DNA of 52,700 nt from Streptococcus sp. 596553 (GCF_900411395.1 NZ_OXCQ01000011.1:1-52700); one strand, 5' to 3'; numbered from the stretch's first letter, positions 43,197 through 52,596 are shown. Program-made: numbers and translations. The notes: generated by a model not told the origin, from the letters alone.

Positions 43197-44108
43197 ATGA
43201 ACAGTTTTGGTGAAAAAGTAAGAGGCTTAAGAGAAGAAAAAGGACTTAGTCGTCCAGTTTTTTGCGGGGATGAGTCTGAATTATCAGTGCGTCAGTTGGT
43301 GCGGATTGAAAAAGGAGAATTTCGCCCGACGATAAAAACACTAGAATATATTGCAGATCGATTAGAAATTCCGTCCTACGTCTTGATGCCAGATTATAAG
43401 GAATTACCCAAGCGTTATCAAGAATTAAAGTACTTTCTTTTACATCACCCTGACTACGGAGACAAGGAGTTGCAAGAACAAAAGGAAGAATATTTTGATG
43501 AGATTTTTGAGAGCTTTTATGATGATTTGCCACGTGATGAGAAAGTGCTAGTGGATTGTCTTCAAGCTATAGATGCAGTGAGAATGACTAGTAATTCTTT
43601 ATATGGAAGCAGTGTGATTGAGGACAGTCTTCAAGATTTACTATCCAGAGATGTATATAGGGCTGAGGACTTGTTGAAACTGAGACTGTATTTCAACTGT
43701 CAGTTAATGGATGGTTTAAATATGGGTGAGATAAAAGAATCTGAGCATGAAACCATTCTTTGTTTTCATGACAAACTAAGTTCTCAGGTTGATAAGATAG
43801 AGTTCGATTGTTTGGACTTACTTAGAGATTCCTTGTTAGCTTCTTTAGCTTGTATAGAAATTATGGGGCTGTTTCATTATTTTAAGAGGGCAGTCAAGAC
43901 CTTAAATAAAATAGGGCAAAAAACACGAGATTTTCAAAAACAACCGATTGTCTTGATGGTGGAGTGGAAATATTATATTCAGACGGATTATGATACAGCC
44001 AAACAAAAGTATGAAGAAGCAAAAATGATGGCGAGGATGTTTGGTAATGAGAAGTTACTCGTTAGTTTAGATAAGGAATGGAGCGAAGACTTAGAAAGGT
44101 ATTGTTAA
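43197..44108 (+). CDS. PlcR/TprA-like (RRNPP-type) transcriptional regulator
   Basis: A 303-residue protein with an N-terminal Xre HTH (residues ~5-60: GEKVRGLREEKGLSRPVFCGDESELSVRQLVRIEKGEFRPTIKTLEYIADRL) and a long helical C-terminus that fits the TPR-type peptide-sensing domain of PlcR, TprA and similar regulators. Such proteins respond to small imported signal peptides. No convincing propeptide gene is adjacent. It precedes an ABC transporter across a BOX repeat, which may be its target; that is inference. Confidence 0.82.
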   Translation: MNSFGEKVRGLREEKGLSRPVFCGDESELSVRQLVRIEKGEFRPTIKTLEYIADRLEIPSYVLMPDYKELPKRYQELKYFLLHHPDYGDKELQEQKEEYFDEIFESFYDDLPRDEKVLVDCLQAIDAVRMTSNSLYGSSVIEDSLQDLLSRDVYRAEDLLKLRLYFNCQLMDGLNMGEIKESEHETILCFHDKLSSQVDKIEFDCLDLLRDSLLASLACIEIMGLFHYFKRAVKTLNKIGQKTRDFQKQPIVLMVEWKYYIQTDYDTAKQKYEEAKMMARMFGNEKLLVSLDKEWSEDLERYC

Positions 44109-44172
44109 ATGCTTTATAGGAGTGACATTTCTGTCATTGAGGGAATGCCGCTTTTTTGTTACAATGAATTTT

Positions 44173-44277
44173 ATACTCAATGAAAATCAAAGAGCAAATT
44201 AGGAAACTAGCCGCAGGCTGTACTTGAGTACGGCAAGGCGACGTTGACGTGGTTTGAATTTGATTTTCGAAGAGTAT
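44173..44277 (-). repeat. BOX element (reverse orientation)
   Basis: Reads on the minus strand from ATACTCTTCGAAAATCAAAT to CTTTGATTTTCATTGAGTAT, the termini of the BOX repeat, about 105 bases. It fills a third of the 316-base gap 44109-44424; the rest holds no recognised gene. Confidence 0.92.
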
Positions 44278-44424
44278 TACTTGATATACATCCAGAAGCA
44301 AACTAGGCAATAGAGAAAAAATTCTAAGCAGTAGGTTCATAGTGGCAATCAGTGCTGATGTCGCTTGAAGGCTTTTCTATAATTATGATGTATGACGATA
44401 ACAGTTTTAAATAAGGGGGAAAGA

Positions 44425-45108
44425 ATGTCCATTTTATCCATTAAAAATATTTCAAAGTTTTACACTTTGGACGGTAAACATCAAGAGCAGGCTCTAAGAA
44501 ATATAAACCTGCAGATTGCAAAAGGTAAAATTACAGCGATTTATGGTCCGTCAGGCTGTGGCAAAACCAGTCTACTAAACATCATCAGTGGTTTAGATAG
44601 ACAATATGAAGGAGATTTAGAGTTTAAAGGGGAATCCCTCCGTGACTTATCAGAGATTGAACTAACTCAATTTCGTAAAGATAAGATTGGATTTGTGTTT
44701 CAAAACTTTAACCTCATTCCTCATCAGTCTGTCTTGGACAATGTCAAATTACCTCTCTATGTCAAAGATTTATCTGACAGGGAGATGACAATGATTGCAA
44801 AGGAGCAATTAAGTAACTTAGGCATGGAGCCTTTTGTAGCTAAAAATGTTAAACAGCTTTCTGGCGGGCAAAAGCAACGCGTAGCAATCGCGCGTGCACT
44901 GGTAAATCAGCCAGATATGATTGTAGCAGATGAGCCAACGGGTTCGCTGGATTCTCAATCCCAAGAAATGGTATTGGAAGTATTTAAAAAATTAGCCCAA
45001 ACAGGGAAAACAGTACTGATTGTAACCCATAATCCAGAGGTTGCCGAATATGCAGATGTGATTATCAAAATGAAGGATGGTGAAGTCGTTGAAGAAGTCA
45101 AAAAATAA
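44425..45108 (+). CDS. ABC transporter ATP-binding protein (MacB/LolD-like)
   Basis: A 227-residue ATPase: Walker A YGPSGCGKTSLLN, Q-loop GFVFQNFNLIPHQSV, signature LSGGQKQRVAIARAL, Walker B MIVADEPTGSLD and the H-loop VTHN. The LIPHQ and DEPTGSLD variants mark the MacB/LolD export-type group. I used the ATG at 44425 with GGGGGAAA before it; an in-frame start 33 bases upstream lacks a site. The reading frame overlaps the permease gene by 32 bases. Confidence 0.95.
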   Translation: MSILSIKNISKFYTLDGKHQEQALRNINLQIAKGKITAIYGPSGCGKTSLLNIISGLDRQYEGDLEFKGESLRDLSEIELTQFRKDKIGFVFQNFNLIPHQSVLDNVKLPLYVKDLSDREMTMIAKEQLSNLGMEPFVAKNVKQLSGGQKQRVAIARALVNQPDMIVADEPTGSLDSQSQEMVLEVFKKLAQTGKTVLIVTHNPEVAEYADVIIKMKDGEVVEEVKK

Positions 45109-46378
45109 AGGATTATCATTGAAAAATAAATTCAAGCTTTCTTTAAATAACTTTATGGAAAGAAAGTGGCGTAACCTATTGATTGCGCTAGCAACTTCAA
45201 TCGGTTTTGTAGGAGTCTTAATTTCTTTCGGCTTGGGAAATGCATTGATTTCGATGATTGATGAAAATACGAATGGAGGTCAAATCCCTTCTCAAGTTCA
45301 GATTGCTTTAAACACAAAAAATGTTGGACGAGGCTTTTTGAACCAAGATGATAAGAACTATATCACGGATACAGTTGGCAAAGAAACTATTAAATATTTG
45401 GAGAGTCCTTTTGGGATGATCATGTCAAATATTACTATAGATGGTCAAGAAATGGATCTGAGTCAAACGATGCCTTCTTATGCTCAAGTGGTGAGTCTCT
45501 ATGAGGATACAAGTATCTCTGTTAGTAGTAATGAGGCGGACAAAGTATTAGCCGGTTCCCTCTATACTGATTCAAATGAACAGGGATTGACGATTCCAAG
45601 CAGTTTACTAAAAAATTGGAATGAACAGACAGGAAAAAATCTGACAGCTAGTGATATTATTGGCAAATCAGTCTCAGCCAGCATTGTAGAAAATGATGCT
45701 GAAGCTAGCAAGACTGCTCAATTTCAAACAAAGATTGTACGTGTAATCAATGATGAAGATGACTTGGAGGACAGCAACAGTTTCATGCCGTCTCATCAAA
45801 TGGAAACGATTTTGAAAGAGGCTGGATTTACAAAAGCTGTATCTTATTTTATCTTGGAACTCAAAGATCCATCACAAACAAAAGCGATAACAGAAGAATT
45901 GCAGAAAAACAAGAAGTATACTGTTCTTTCTCAACAGAAGGTTCTTGATATTGTGATTACTTTTATTCGTGTCATTCAGGGATTGTTGATTGTACTTTCA
46001 TCACAAGCTATTGTGGTAGCAGCGGTCATGATTGGTATCATCATTTACATCAATATCATGCAACGTTCTAAGGAAATAGGTGTCATGAAGGCAGTTGGTT
46101 ATCAAAATCGCGATGTCAAAGGGATTTTTATTTACGAGGCTATTTGGATTGTAGGCATTGCCTTGCTGCTGGCATTTTTGGTTGCACAAGGGGTGGGAAG
46201 TTTGGCGAATGTGATTGTAAGTCACTTTTACCCATCCATCACGAAGGTTTTTGAATTAAATTTGTTATCTGTTTTAGGAACTCTAGCTTTCGCTCTCTTA
46301 CTTGGCTATGTCTCAGCCTACTTCCCAGCACGTAAAATTAGTAAAATGGATCCTGTAGAATCGCTACGATATGAATAG
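45077..46378 (+). CDS. ABC transporter permease (FtsX/MacB type)
   Basis: A 433-residue permease with one N-terminal membrane segment (NLLIALATSIGFVGVLISFGLG), an extracytoplasmic domain of about 230 residues, and three C-terminal segments with the FtsX pattern (INIMQRSKEIGVMKAVGYQNRDVKGIFIYEAIWI, SAYFPARKISKMDPVESLRYE). Together with the preceding ATPase it forms a mechanotransmission-type transporter, often for peptide or antibiotic resistance. The start may instead be TTG at 45089, which has better spacing to GGATGG. Confidence 0.93.
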   Translation: MVKSLKKSKNKGLSLKNKFKLSLNNFMERKWRNLLIALATSIGFVGVLISFGLGNALISMIDENTNGGQIPSQVQIALNTKNVGRGFLNQDDKNYITDTVGKETIKYLESPFGMIMSNITIDGQEMDLSQTMPSYAQVVSLYEDTSISVSSNEADKVLAGSLYTDSNEQGLTIPSSLLKNWNEQTGKNLTASDIIGKSVSASIVENDAEASKTAQFQTKIVRVINDEDDLEDSNSFMPSHQMETILKEAGFTKAVSYFILELKDPSQTKAITEELQKNKKYTVLSQQKVLDIVITFIRVIQGLLIVLSSQAIVVAAVMIGIIIYINIMQRSKEIGVMKAVGYQNRDVKGIFIYEAIWIVGIALLLAFLVAQGVGSLANVIVSHFYPSITKVFELNLLSVLGTLAFALLLGYVSAYFPARKISKMDPVESLRYE

Positions 46379-46440
46379 TAAGGGATTTCCTTGATTTACA
46401 GTCTTAAAAAGAAACTAACATAGAAAAACAATGCCCGTAC

Positions 46441-46469
46441 TTGCAATTCAACTCAAATAGTTATATAAT
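46441..46469 (+). promoter_or_regulatory. Promoter of gap
   Basis: -35 TTGCAA (46441-46446), 17-bp spacer, -10 TATAAT (46464-46469), followed by a leader of about 80 bases. Confidence 0.75.
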
Positions 46470-46555
46470 AGGTTTGTTGAAAGGTGATTTGTAGTGATTC
46501 AAGTTACTCTTTTCACAATAAAAATTTCATGATTTTCATAAGGAGGAAATCACTA

Positions 46556-47566
46556 ATGGTAGTTAAAGTTGGTATTAACGGTTTCGGACGTATCGGTCGT
46601 CTTGCTTTCCGTCGTATCCAAAACGTAGAAGGTGTTGAAGTTACTCGTATCAACGACCTTACAGATCCAGTCATGCTTGCACACTTGTTGAAATACGACA
46701 CAACTCAAGGTCGTTTCGACGGTACTGTTGAAGTTAAAGAAGGCGGATTTGAAGTTAACGGTAAATTCATCAAAGTTTCTGCTGAACGTGATCCAGAACA
46801 AATCGACTGGGCTAACGACGGTGTAGAAATCGTTCTTGAAGCTACTGGTTTCTTTGCTAAGAAAGCAGCTGCTGAAAAACACTTGCACGCTGGTGGAGCT
46901 AAAAAAGTTGTTATCACTGCTCCTGGTGGAAACGACGTTAAAACAGTTGTATTCAACACTAACCACGACGTTCTTGACGGTACTGAAACAGTTATCTCAG
47001 GTGCTTCATGTACTACAAACTGCTTGGCTCCTATGGCTAAAGCTCTTCAAGATAACTTTGGTGTTGTAGAAGGATTGATGACTACTATCCACGCTTACAC
47101 TGGTGACCAAATGATCCTTGACGGACCACACCGTGGTGGTGACCTTCGCCGTGCTCGCGCTGGTGCTGTAAACATTGTTCCTAACTCAACTGGTGCTGCA
47201 AAAGCTATCGGTCTTGTAATCCCAGAATTGAACGGTAAATTGGACGGAGCTGCTCAACGTGTTCCTGTTCCAGCAGGTTCTGTAACTGAGTTGGTAGCAG
47301 TTCTTGAAAAGAACGTTACTGTTGACGAAGTGAACGCAGCTATGAAAGCAGCTTCAAACGAATCATACGGATACACTGAAGATCCAATCGTATCTTCAGA
47401 TATCCTAGGTATGTCTTACGGTTCATTGTTTGACGCAACTCAAACTAAAGTTCTTGACGTTGACGGTAAACAATTGGTTAAAGTTGTATCATGGTACGAC
47501 AACGAAATGTCATACACTGCACAACTTGTTCGTACTCTTGAATACTTCGCAAAAATCGCTAAATAA
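46556..47566 (+). CDS. gap: Glyceraldehyde-3-phosphate dehydrogenase (NAD, phosphorylating)
   Basis: A 336-residue glycolytic enzyme. NAD-binding start [18 protein letters not shown], catalytic Cys in [16 protein letters not shown], His in [11 protein letters not shown], and C-terminal [26 protein letters not shown] precedes the ATG at 46556. Codon use is extremely biased, as expected for one of the most abundant proteins. In streptococci the protein is also found at the surface, binding plasmin(ogen). Confidence 0.98.
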   Translation: MVVKVGINGFGRIGRLAFRRIQNVEGVEVTRINDLTDPVMLAHLLKYDTTQGRFDGTVEVKEGGFEVNGKFIKVSAERDPEQIDWANDGVEIVLEATGFFAKKAAAEKHLHAGGAKKVVITAPGGNDVKTVVFNTNHDVLDGTETVISGASCTTNCLAPMAKALQDNFGVVEGLMTTIHAYTGDQMILDGPHRGGDLRRARAGAVNIVPNSTGAAKAIGLVIPELNGKLDGAAQRVPVPAGSVTELVAVLEKNVTVDEVNAAMKAASNESYGYTEDPIVSSDILGMSYGSLFDATQTKVLDVDGKQLVKVVSWYDNEMSYTAQLVRTLEYFAKIAK

Positions 47567-47581
47567 TTCTTGAGTCGATAG

Positions 47582-47609
47582 AAAAGCAAGGCCTCTGGTC
47601 TTGCTTTTT
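47582..47609. terminator. Terminator between gap and the convergent pseudouridine synthase gene
   Basis: AAAAGCAAG pairs with CTTGCTTTT around nine bases, followed by T's on the plus strand; A's on the other side allow leftward use. Confidence 0.82.
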
Positions 47610-47634
47610 AAATATTTAAAAATGGATGACACAA

Positions 47635-48510
47635 TCATCCATTCTTTTTTATTTCTCTTTCGAAAGTATCTGAAAGGGCAGTGAAGCTTAATTTTTCTAA
47701 TGTAAGTGGATGGGTAAAGGAAAGTCGAAAGGCATGAAGCATAAGTCGATTTGATTTTCCTTTACTATTATAGAGAGGGTCGCCTAAAATAGGGAAGTTA
47801 TGATGCGAAAGGTGCACACGAATCTGATGGGTTCGCCCGGTCTTTAGTTTGCAACGAACCAAGGAAGTTTTGTTTGGGAATTGCTTTAATCTGCTTACAT
47901 TTGTTTCAGCATATTGCCCATTTTTTGTATCAACTACTCGTTTTCTGCGGTCATGGCGATCACGTCCGATTTTGTCCCTGAAAACAAGCTCTTTGCTGCT
48001 GATATTTCCATCAACTAGTGCCCAGTATTCCCTAGAAATCTCTTTTTTCTCCAGTAAGCGATTGAGAATAGGCAGGATAAAAGGATTTTTGGCAAAGAGA
48101 ACCAAACCACTGGTTTCCATGTCCAGACGATGAACGACATAGCAGGTTTGGCCAACATAGGCACTGACATGGTTAAGAAGGGCGATTTCGCTTGGCTGAT
48201 TACCATGCGTTTTCATCCCCTCTGGTTTGTTGACAATAATTAAGTGTTGATCTTGATAAACTTCCTGAATGAGGTTTGGGTTGCCCCAAGGAATTTCTTT
48301 TTCGGGATAATCTTCTTCGTCAAAAGTCAATTGGCAAACATCTCCAGGCTTCACCGTCTCGTTCCAATGAACTTCTCGCTGATTAATCAAAATGTGTTTC
48401 TTGATTCTCAAAAAATGACGGATTTTTCTAGGGATGAGGAGTTGTTCCTCAAGTAATTGCTTTACCGTCATTTGAGGTAGAGAGTCTGGTAAAGTAAAAG
48501 TGAATTTCAT
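47635..48510 (-). CDS. RluA-family 23S rRNA pseudouridine synthase
   Basis: A 291-residue enzyme that isomerises uridines in RNA, most likely 23S rRNA. An S4-like N-terminal region (LPQMTVKQLLEEQLLIPRKIRHFLRIKKHILINQ) is followed by the catalytic HRLDMETSGLVLFAKNP (Asp nucleophile) and the C-terminal LKTGRTHQIRVHLSHHNFPILGDPLY motif. It is of the RluD/YjbO type; the exact target cannot be given. It is convergent with gap and divergent from pbp2a. Confidence 0.94.
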   Translation of the reverse strand: MKFTFTLPDSLPQMTVKQLLEEQLLIPRKIRHFLRIKKHILINQREVHWNETVKPGDVCQLTFDEEDYPEKEIPWGNPNLIQEVYQDQHLIIVNKPEGMKTHGNQPSEIALLNHVSAYVGQTCYVVHRLDMETSGLVLFAKNPFILPILNRLLEKKEISREYWALVDGNISSKELVFRDKIGRDRHDRRKRVVDTKNGQYAETNVSRLKQFPNKTSLVRCKLKTGRTHQIRVHLSHHNFPILGDPLYNSKGKSNRLMLHAFRLSFTHPLTLEKLSFTALSDTFEREIKKNG

Positions 48511-48596
48511 ACAGATATTGTAACAAAAAAAGCCTTATTTGGATAGGAAATAGCTAAATTCTTGTCTTCCTATGATGAAGATGATAAAATAAACGC

Positions 48597-50792
48597 ATGA
48601 AATTAGATAAATTATTTGAGAAGTTTCTTTCTCTTTTTAAAAAAGAAACAAGTGAATCAGAGGACTCTGATTCTACTAGCTTACGTCGCTCTCGTAGTGA
48701 TCGAAAAAAATTAGCCCAAGTAGGTCCAATTCGAAAATTCTGGCGTCGCTATCATCTAACAAAGATTGTCCTTATACTAGGTTTGAGTGCAGGCTTGCTA
48801 GTTGGAACCTATTTGTTTGCTGTAGCTAAGTCAACCAATGTTAACGATTTGCAAAACGCCTTGAAAACTCGGACTATCATTTTTGACCGTGAAGAAAAAG
48901 AGGCTGGTGCCTTGTCTGGTCAAAAGGGAACCTACGTTGAATTGACTGATATCAGTAAAAATTTGCAGAATGCCGTTATTGCGACAGAAGACCGCTCTTT
49001 CTATAAAAATGACGGGATTAACTATGGTCGTTTCTTCTTGGCGATTGTCACTGCTGGACGTTCAGGTGGTGGATCTACTATTACCCAGCAGCTAGCTAAA
49101 AACGCCTATTTGTCACAGGATCAAACCGTTGAGAGAAAAGCGAAAGAATTTTTCCTTGCTTTAGAATTAACCAAAAAATATAGTAAGGATCAAATTCTAA
49201 CCATGTACCTTAACAACGCTTATTTTGGAAATGGTGTGTGGGGTGTAGAAGATGCGAGTAAGAAATACTTTGGAGTTTCTGCATCAGAGGTGAGTCTGGA
49301 TCAAGCTGCGACTCTGGCAGGGATGCTCAAAGGACCGGAATTGTATAATCCTTTGAATTCCGTACAAGATTCGACTAATCGTCGCGACACTGTCTTACAA
49401 AATATGGTTGCAGCAGGATATATTGATAAAAACCAAGAAACCGAAGCTGCAGAAGTTGATATGACTTCGCAATTGCACGATAAGTATGAAGGAAAAATCT
49501 CTGATTACCGCTATCCTTCTTACTTTGATGCGGTGGTTAACGAAGCCGTTTCCAAGTATAATCTAACAGAGGAAGAAATTGTCAATAATGGCTACCGCAT
49601 TTACACAGAGCTGGACCAAAACTACCAAGCAAATATGCAGGTTGTCTATGAAAATAAAGTGCTATTTCCGAGGGCAGAGGATGGAACATTTGCTCAATCA
49701 GGAAGTGTCGCTCTCGAACCGAAAACAGGGGGAGTTCGTGGAGTTGTCGGTCAAGTTGCTGACAATGATAAAACTGGATTCCGGAATTTCAACTATGCAA
49801 CCCAATCAAAACGTAGCCCTGGTTCTACAATTAAGCCTTTAGTTGTTTATACGCCAGCAGTTGAGGCAGGTTGGGCTTTGAATAAGCTCTTGGATAACCA
49901 TACCATGCAGTATAACAGCTATAAGGTAGATAACTATGCAGGAATCAAAACGAGTCGAGAAGTTCCTATGTATCAAGCCTTGGCAGAATCGCTTAATCTA
50001 CCTGCTGTTGCTACTGTTAATGATTTGGGTGTTGATAAGGCTTTTGAGGCAGGCGAAAAATTTGGACTCAACATGGAAAAGGTAGACCGTGTTCTTGGTG
50101 TCGCCTTGGGAAGTGGTGTCGAAACCAATCCTCTTCAAATGGCTCAAGCATATGCTGCCTTTGCAAATGAAGGTTTAATGCCGGAAGCTCATTTTATTAG
50201 TAGAATTGAAAATGCTAGTGGTCAGGTTATTGCGAGCCATAAAAATTCACAAAAACGGGTGATTGATAAGTCTGTAGCTGATAAGATGACCAGTATGATG
50301 TTGGGGACTTTCACCAACGGTACTGGTATTAGTTCATCGCCTGCAGATTATGTCATGGCAGGGAAAACTGGTACAACCGAAGCAGTTTTTAATCCAGAAT
50401 ACACAAGTGACCAGTGGGTAATTGGTTATACTCCGGATGTGGTGATTAGTCACTGGCTTGGTTTTCCGACCACTGATGAAAATCACTATCTAGCAGGATC
50501 TACTTCAAACGGTGCAGCCCATGTCTTCAGAAATATTGCAAATACCATTTTACCTTATACCCCAGGAAGTACCTTTACAGTTGAAAATGCATATAAGAAA
50601 AATGGAATTGCACCAGCTAACACAAAAAGACAAGTACAAACCAATGATAATAGCCAGACAGATGATAATTTGTCTGATATTCGAGGACGTGCGCAAAGTC
50701 TAGTAGATGAGGCTAGTCGGGCTATCTCGGATGCTAAGATTAAGGAAAAGGCTCAAACGATATGGGATTCGGTAGTCAATCTATTTCGCTAA
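48597..50792 (+). CDS. pbp2a: Penicillin-binding protein 2a (class A, bifunctional)
   Basis: A 731-residue peptidoglycan synthase, the size of pneumococcal PBP2a. One membrane segment (IVLILGLSAGLLVGTYLFAVA) is followed by the glycosyltransferase domain (ATEDRSFYKNDGINYGRFF with catalytic Glu, GGSTITQQLAKNAYL, KAKEFFLALELTKKYSKDQILTMYLN) and the transpeptidase domain with S-x-x-K (RSPGSTIKPL), S-x-N (AESLNLPAV) and K-T-G (AGKTGTTE). It polymerises and cross-links wall peptidoglycan. It lies downstream of its own start only; the next gene has a separate promoter. Confidence 0.97.
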   Translation: MKLDKLFEKFLSLFKKETSESEDSDSTSLRRSRSDRKKLAQVGPIRKFWRRYHLTKIVLILGLSAGLLVGTYLFAVAKSTNVNDLQNALKTRTIIFDREEKEAGALSGQKGTYVELTDISKNLQNAVIATEDRSFYKNDGINYGRFFLAIVTAGRSGGGSTITQQLAKNAYLSQDQTVERKAKEFFLALELTKKYSKDQILTMYLNNAYFGNGVWGVEDASKKYFGVSASEVSLDQAATLAGMLKGPELYNPLNSVQDSTNRRDTVLQNMVAAGYIDKNQETEAAEVDMTSQLHDKYEGKISDYRYPSYFDAVVNEAVSKYNLTEEEIVNNGYRIYTELDQNYQANMQVVYENKVLFPRAEDGTFAQSGSVALEPKTGGVRGVVGQVADNDKTGFRNFNYATQSKRSPGSTIKPLVVYTPAVEAGWALNKLLDNHTMQYNSYKVDNYAGIKTSREVPMYQALAESLNLPAVATVNDLGVDKAFEAGEKFGLNMEKVDRVLGVALGSGVETNPLQMAQAYAAFANEGLMPEAHFISRIENASGQVIASHKNSQKRVIDKSVADKMTSMMLGTFTNGTGISSSPADYVMAGKTGTTEAVFNPEYTSDQWVIGYTPDVVISHWLGFPTTDENHYLAGSTSNGAAHVFRNIANTILPYTPGSTFTVENAYKKNGIAPANTKRQVQTNDNSQTDDNLSDIRGRAQSLVDEASRAISDAKIKEKAQTIWDSVVNLFR

Positions 50793-50797
50793 GATGC

Positions 50798-50826
50798 TTG
50801 TCAAAGCCTAGCTTTCTTGTTATAAT
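50798..50826 (+). promoter_or_regulatory. Promoter of rpmG-secE-nusG
   Basis: -35 TTGTCA (50798-50803), 17-bp spacer, -10 TATAAT (50821-50826). GGAGG follows at 50836, so the leader is very short. Confidence 0.8.
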
Positions 50827-50844
50827 AGATAGGATGGAGGCGTT

Positions 50845-50997
50845 ATGGCACTAAAAAAAGCAAGCCTAGCTTGTGCGGTTTGTGGTTCGAGAAACTATTC
50901 AATCAAGATTAGTGGAAACCCCAAGCCTACACGGCTAGAAGTAAATAAATTTTGTAAGCATTGTGGTAAGTACACTACACACAGAGAAACGAGATAG
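50845..50997 (+). CDS. rpmG: 50S ribosomal protein L33 (zinc-binding form)
   Basis: A 50-residue basic ribosomal protein, [20 protein letters not shown] then [17 protein letters not shown]. Both CxxC pairs (CAVC, CKHC) are present, so this is the zinc-ribbon (C+) paralogue, whose zinc-free copies replace it under zinc starvation. Its place before secE-nusG is conserved in streptococci. Confidence 0.96.
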   Translation: MALKKASLACAVCGSRNYSIKISGNPKPTRLEVNKFCKHCGKYTTHRETR

Positions 50998-51006
50998 GAG
51001 AGAGCG

Positions 51007-51183
51007 ATGCGTTTTATTGGAGATATTTTTAGACTTCTTAAAGACACAACATGGCCAACTCGCAAGGAAAGCTGGAGAGATTTTCGTTCTATCATGGAAT
51101 ACACAGCTTTCTTTGTAGTAATTATTTACATTTTTGACCAGTTGATTGTTTCAGGTTTGATTCGATTTATTAACATTTTTTAG
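51007..51183 (+). CDS. secE: SecE, preprotein translocase subunit
   Basis: A 58-residue single-span membrane protein, normal for Gram-positive SecE. The conserved amphipathic segment (LLKDTTWPTRKESWRDF) precedes the one membrane helix (YTAFFVVIIYIFDQLIVSGLI). It stabilises SecY in the export channel. Lies nine bases after rpmG with GGAG before the ATG. Confidence 0.95.
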   Translation: MRFIGDIFRLLKDTTWPTRKESWRDFRSIMEYTAFFVVIIYIFDQLIVSGLIRFINIF

Positions 51184-51237
51184 AAGGCTAGTGGAGTTAT
51201 TTACACTAGAAATCTTCTATTTATGAAAGGAAATATC

Positions 51238-51774
51238 ATGGATAGTTTTGATAAAGGATGGTTTGTTTTACAAACTTATTCTGGTTATGAAAATAAGGTA
51301 AAAGAAAATCTATTACAACGTGCACAAACCTACAATATGTTGGATAATATTCTACGTGTTGAAATTCCAACACAAACAGTGCAAGTTGAAAAAAATGGAA
51401 AGAGAAAAGAAGTAGAAGAAAATCGCTTTCCAGGTTATGTTCTTGTAGAAATGGTCATGACAGATGAAGCTTGGTTTGTTGTTCGAAACACACCAAATGT
51501 TACAGGATTTGTCGGATCACACGGGAACAGATCAAAACCAACTCCATTATTGGAACAAGAAATTCGTGACATTTTGATATCTATGGGACAAACTGTTCAA
51601 GAATTTGATTTCGATGTTGAGGTTGGTCAAACTGTACGTATTATTGATGGTGCTTTTGCAGACTACACTGGTAAGATTACAGAAATTGATAATAACAAAG
51701 TAAAAATGATTATCTCTATGTTTGGTAATGACACAGTTGCAGAAGTAAACCTAAACCAAATCGCAGAATTATGA
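51238..51774 (+). CDS. nusG: Transcription termination/antitermination protein NusG
   Basis: A 178-residue protein with the NGN domain (KGWFVLQTYSGYENKVKENLLQRA, then RFPGYVLVEMVMTDEAWFVVRNTPNVTGFVG) and C-terminal KOW (GQTVRIIDGAFADYTGKITEIDNNKVKMII). It binds RNA polymerase and affects pausing and termination. I took the ATG at 51238 (AAAGGAAA seven bases upstream); one at 51223 is not needed. Follows secE in the conserved order. Confidence 0.97.
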   Translation: MDSFDKGWFVLQTYSGYENKVKENLLQRAQTYNMLDNILRVEIPTQTVQVEKNGKRKEVEENRFPGYVLVEMVMTDEAWFVVRNTPNVTGFVGSHGNRSKPTPLLEQEIRDILISMGQTVQEFDFDVEVGQTVRIIDGAFADYTGKITEIDNNKVKMIISMFGNDTVAEVNLNQIAEL

Positions 51775-51777
51775 CCC

Positions 51778-51802
51778 AAAGAGAGGCAAGACCTCTCTTT
51801 TT
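51778..51802 (+). terminator. Terminator after nusG
   Basis: A perfect 9-bp stem, AAAGAGAGG with CCTCTCTTT around CAAGA, extending into five T's. Confidence 0.9.
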
Positions 51803-51893
51803 GTGCAGTTGAGGAGCTAAAGGGTGCAGAATGGATGAAATGTGCCAAAAGTGTTTCTGAATCTGTTAGACTGTATCTAGAAAGGGGAAGATT

Positions 51894-52373
51894 ATGCTTA
51901 AAAAAATGTATGAAGAAGTCCAAGGAATTGTATACAAGTGTAGAAATGAATATTACCTTCATTTGTGGGAGCTATCGGATTGGAACCAAGAGGGTATGAT
52001 TTGCTTACATGAATTGATTAGTAGAGAAGAAGGACTAGTAGACGATATTCCACGTTTAAGGAAATATTTCAAAACCAAGTTTCGAAATCGAATTTTAGAC
52101 TATATCCGTAAACAAGAAAGCTACAAACGAAGATATAATAAAGAACTTTATGAAGAAGTGGGTGATATAAGTCATCGTATAAGTGAGGGCGGTCTGTGGC
52201 TAGATGATTATTATCTCTTTCATGAAACACTAAGAGATTATAGAAACAAACAAAGTAAAGAGAAACAAGAAGAACTAGAACGCGTCTTAAGAGATGAACG
52301 CTTCCGAGGGCGTCAAAGAGTGCTAAAGGACTTACGCATTGTGTTTAAAGAGTTTGACATCCGTACTCATTAG
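51894..52373 (+). CDS. comX: ComX (SigX), competence-specific sigma factor
   Basis: A 159-residue alternative sigma factor, nearly identical to pneumococcal ComX as I recall it (YEEVQGIVYKCRNEYYLHLWELSDW, IPRLRKYFKTKFRNRILDYIRKQES, and terminal RVLKDLRIVFKEFDIRTH). It directs RNA polymerase to TACGAATA comboxes and so switches on late competence genes, including the comG operon in this window. AAAGGGGAAG precedes the ATG. In pneumococcus comX is duplicated, each copy next to an rRNA operon; this copy has the same neighbours (tRNA-Glu, rRNA). Confidence 0.97.
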   Translation: MLKKMYEEVQGIVYKCRNEYYLHLWELSDWNQEGMICLHELISREEGLVDDIPRLRKYFKTKFRNRILDYIRKQESYKRRYNKELYEEVGDISHRISEGGLWLDDYYLFHETLRDYRNKQSKEKQEELERVLRDERFRGRQRVLKDLRIVFKEFDIRTH

Positions 52374-52412
52374 GAATTCATGCAAAAAAATAAAAAAAGT
52401 TTAAAAAAGGTG

Positions 52413-52440
52413 TTGACAAAGTTTAAAAAGCCTGTATAAT
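52413..52440 (+). promoter_or_regulatory. Promoter of tRNA-Glu
   Basis: -35 TTGACA (52413-52418), 16-bp spacer, -10 TATAAT (52435-52440), preceded by A/T-rich tracts (AAAAAAGTTTAAAAAAGG) like an UP element. The tRNA starts 25 bases after the -10. Confidence 0.88.
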
Positions 52441-52465
52441 AGTAAGAGTTGAAAATAACAACTCT

Positions 52466-52537
52466 GGTCCGTTGGTCAAGGGGTTAAGACACCGCCTTTT
52501 CACGGCGGTAACACGGGTTCGAATCCCGTACGGACTA
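52466..52537 (+). tRNA. tRNA-Glu(TTC)
   Basis: Anticodon loop TTTTCAC gives TTC. Acceptor GGTCCGT pairs with ACGGACT (G-U at the first pair). It lies directly upstream of the next rRNA promoter. Confidence 0.95.
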
Positions 52538-52596
52538 TGGTATGTTGCGGTTGTAACACTTGATGAAAAAAAGTTTAAAAAAGTTTCAAAAAAGTG

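Noticed and set aside
44109..44183. A 24-codon signal-peptide gene after the PlcR-like regulator
   Set aside because: No ribosome-binding site, no signal sequence, and it runs into the BOX repeat.
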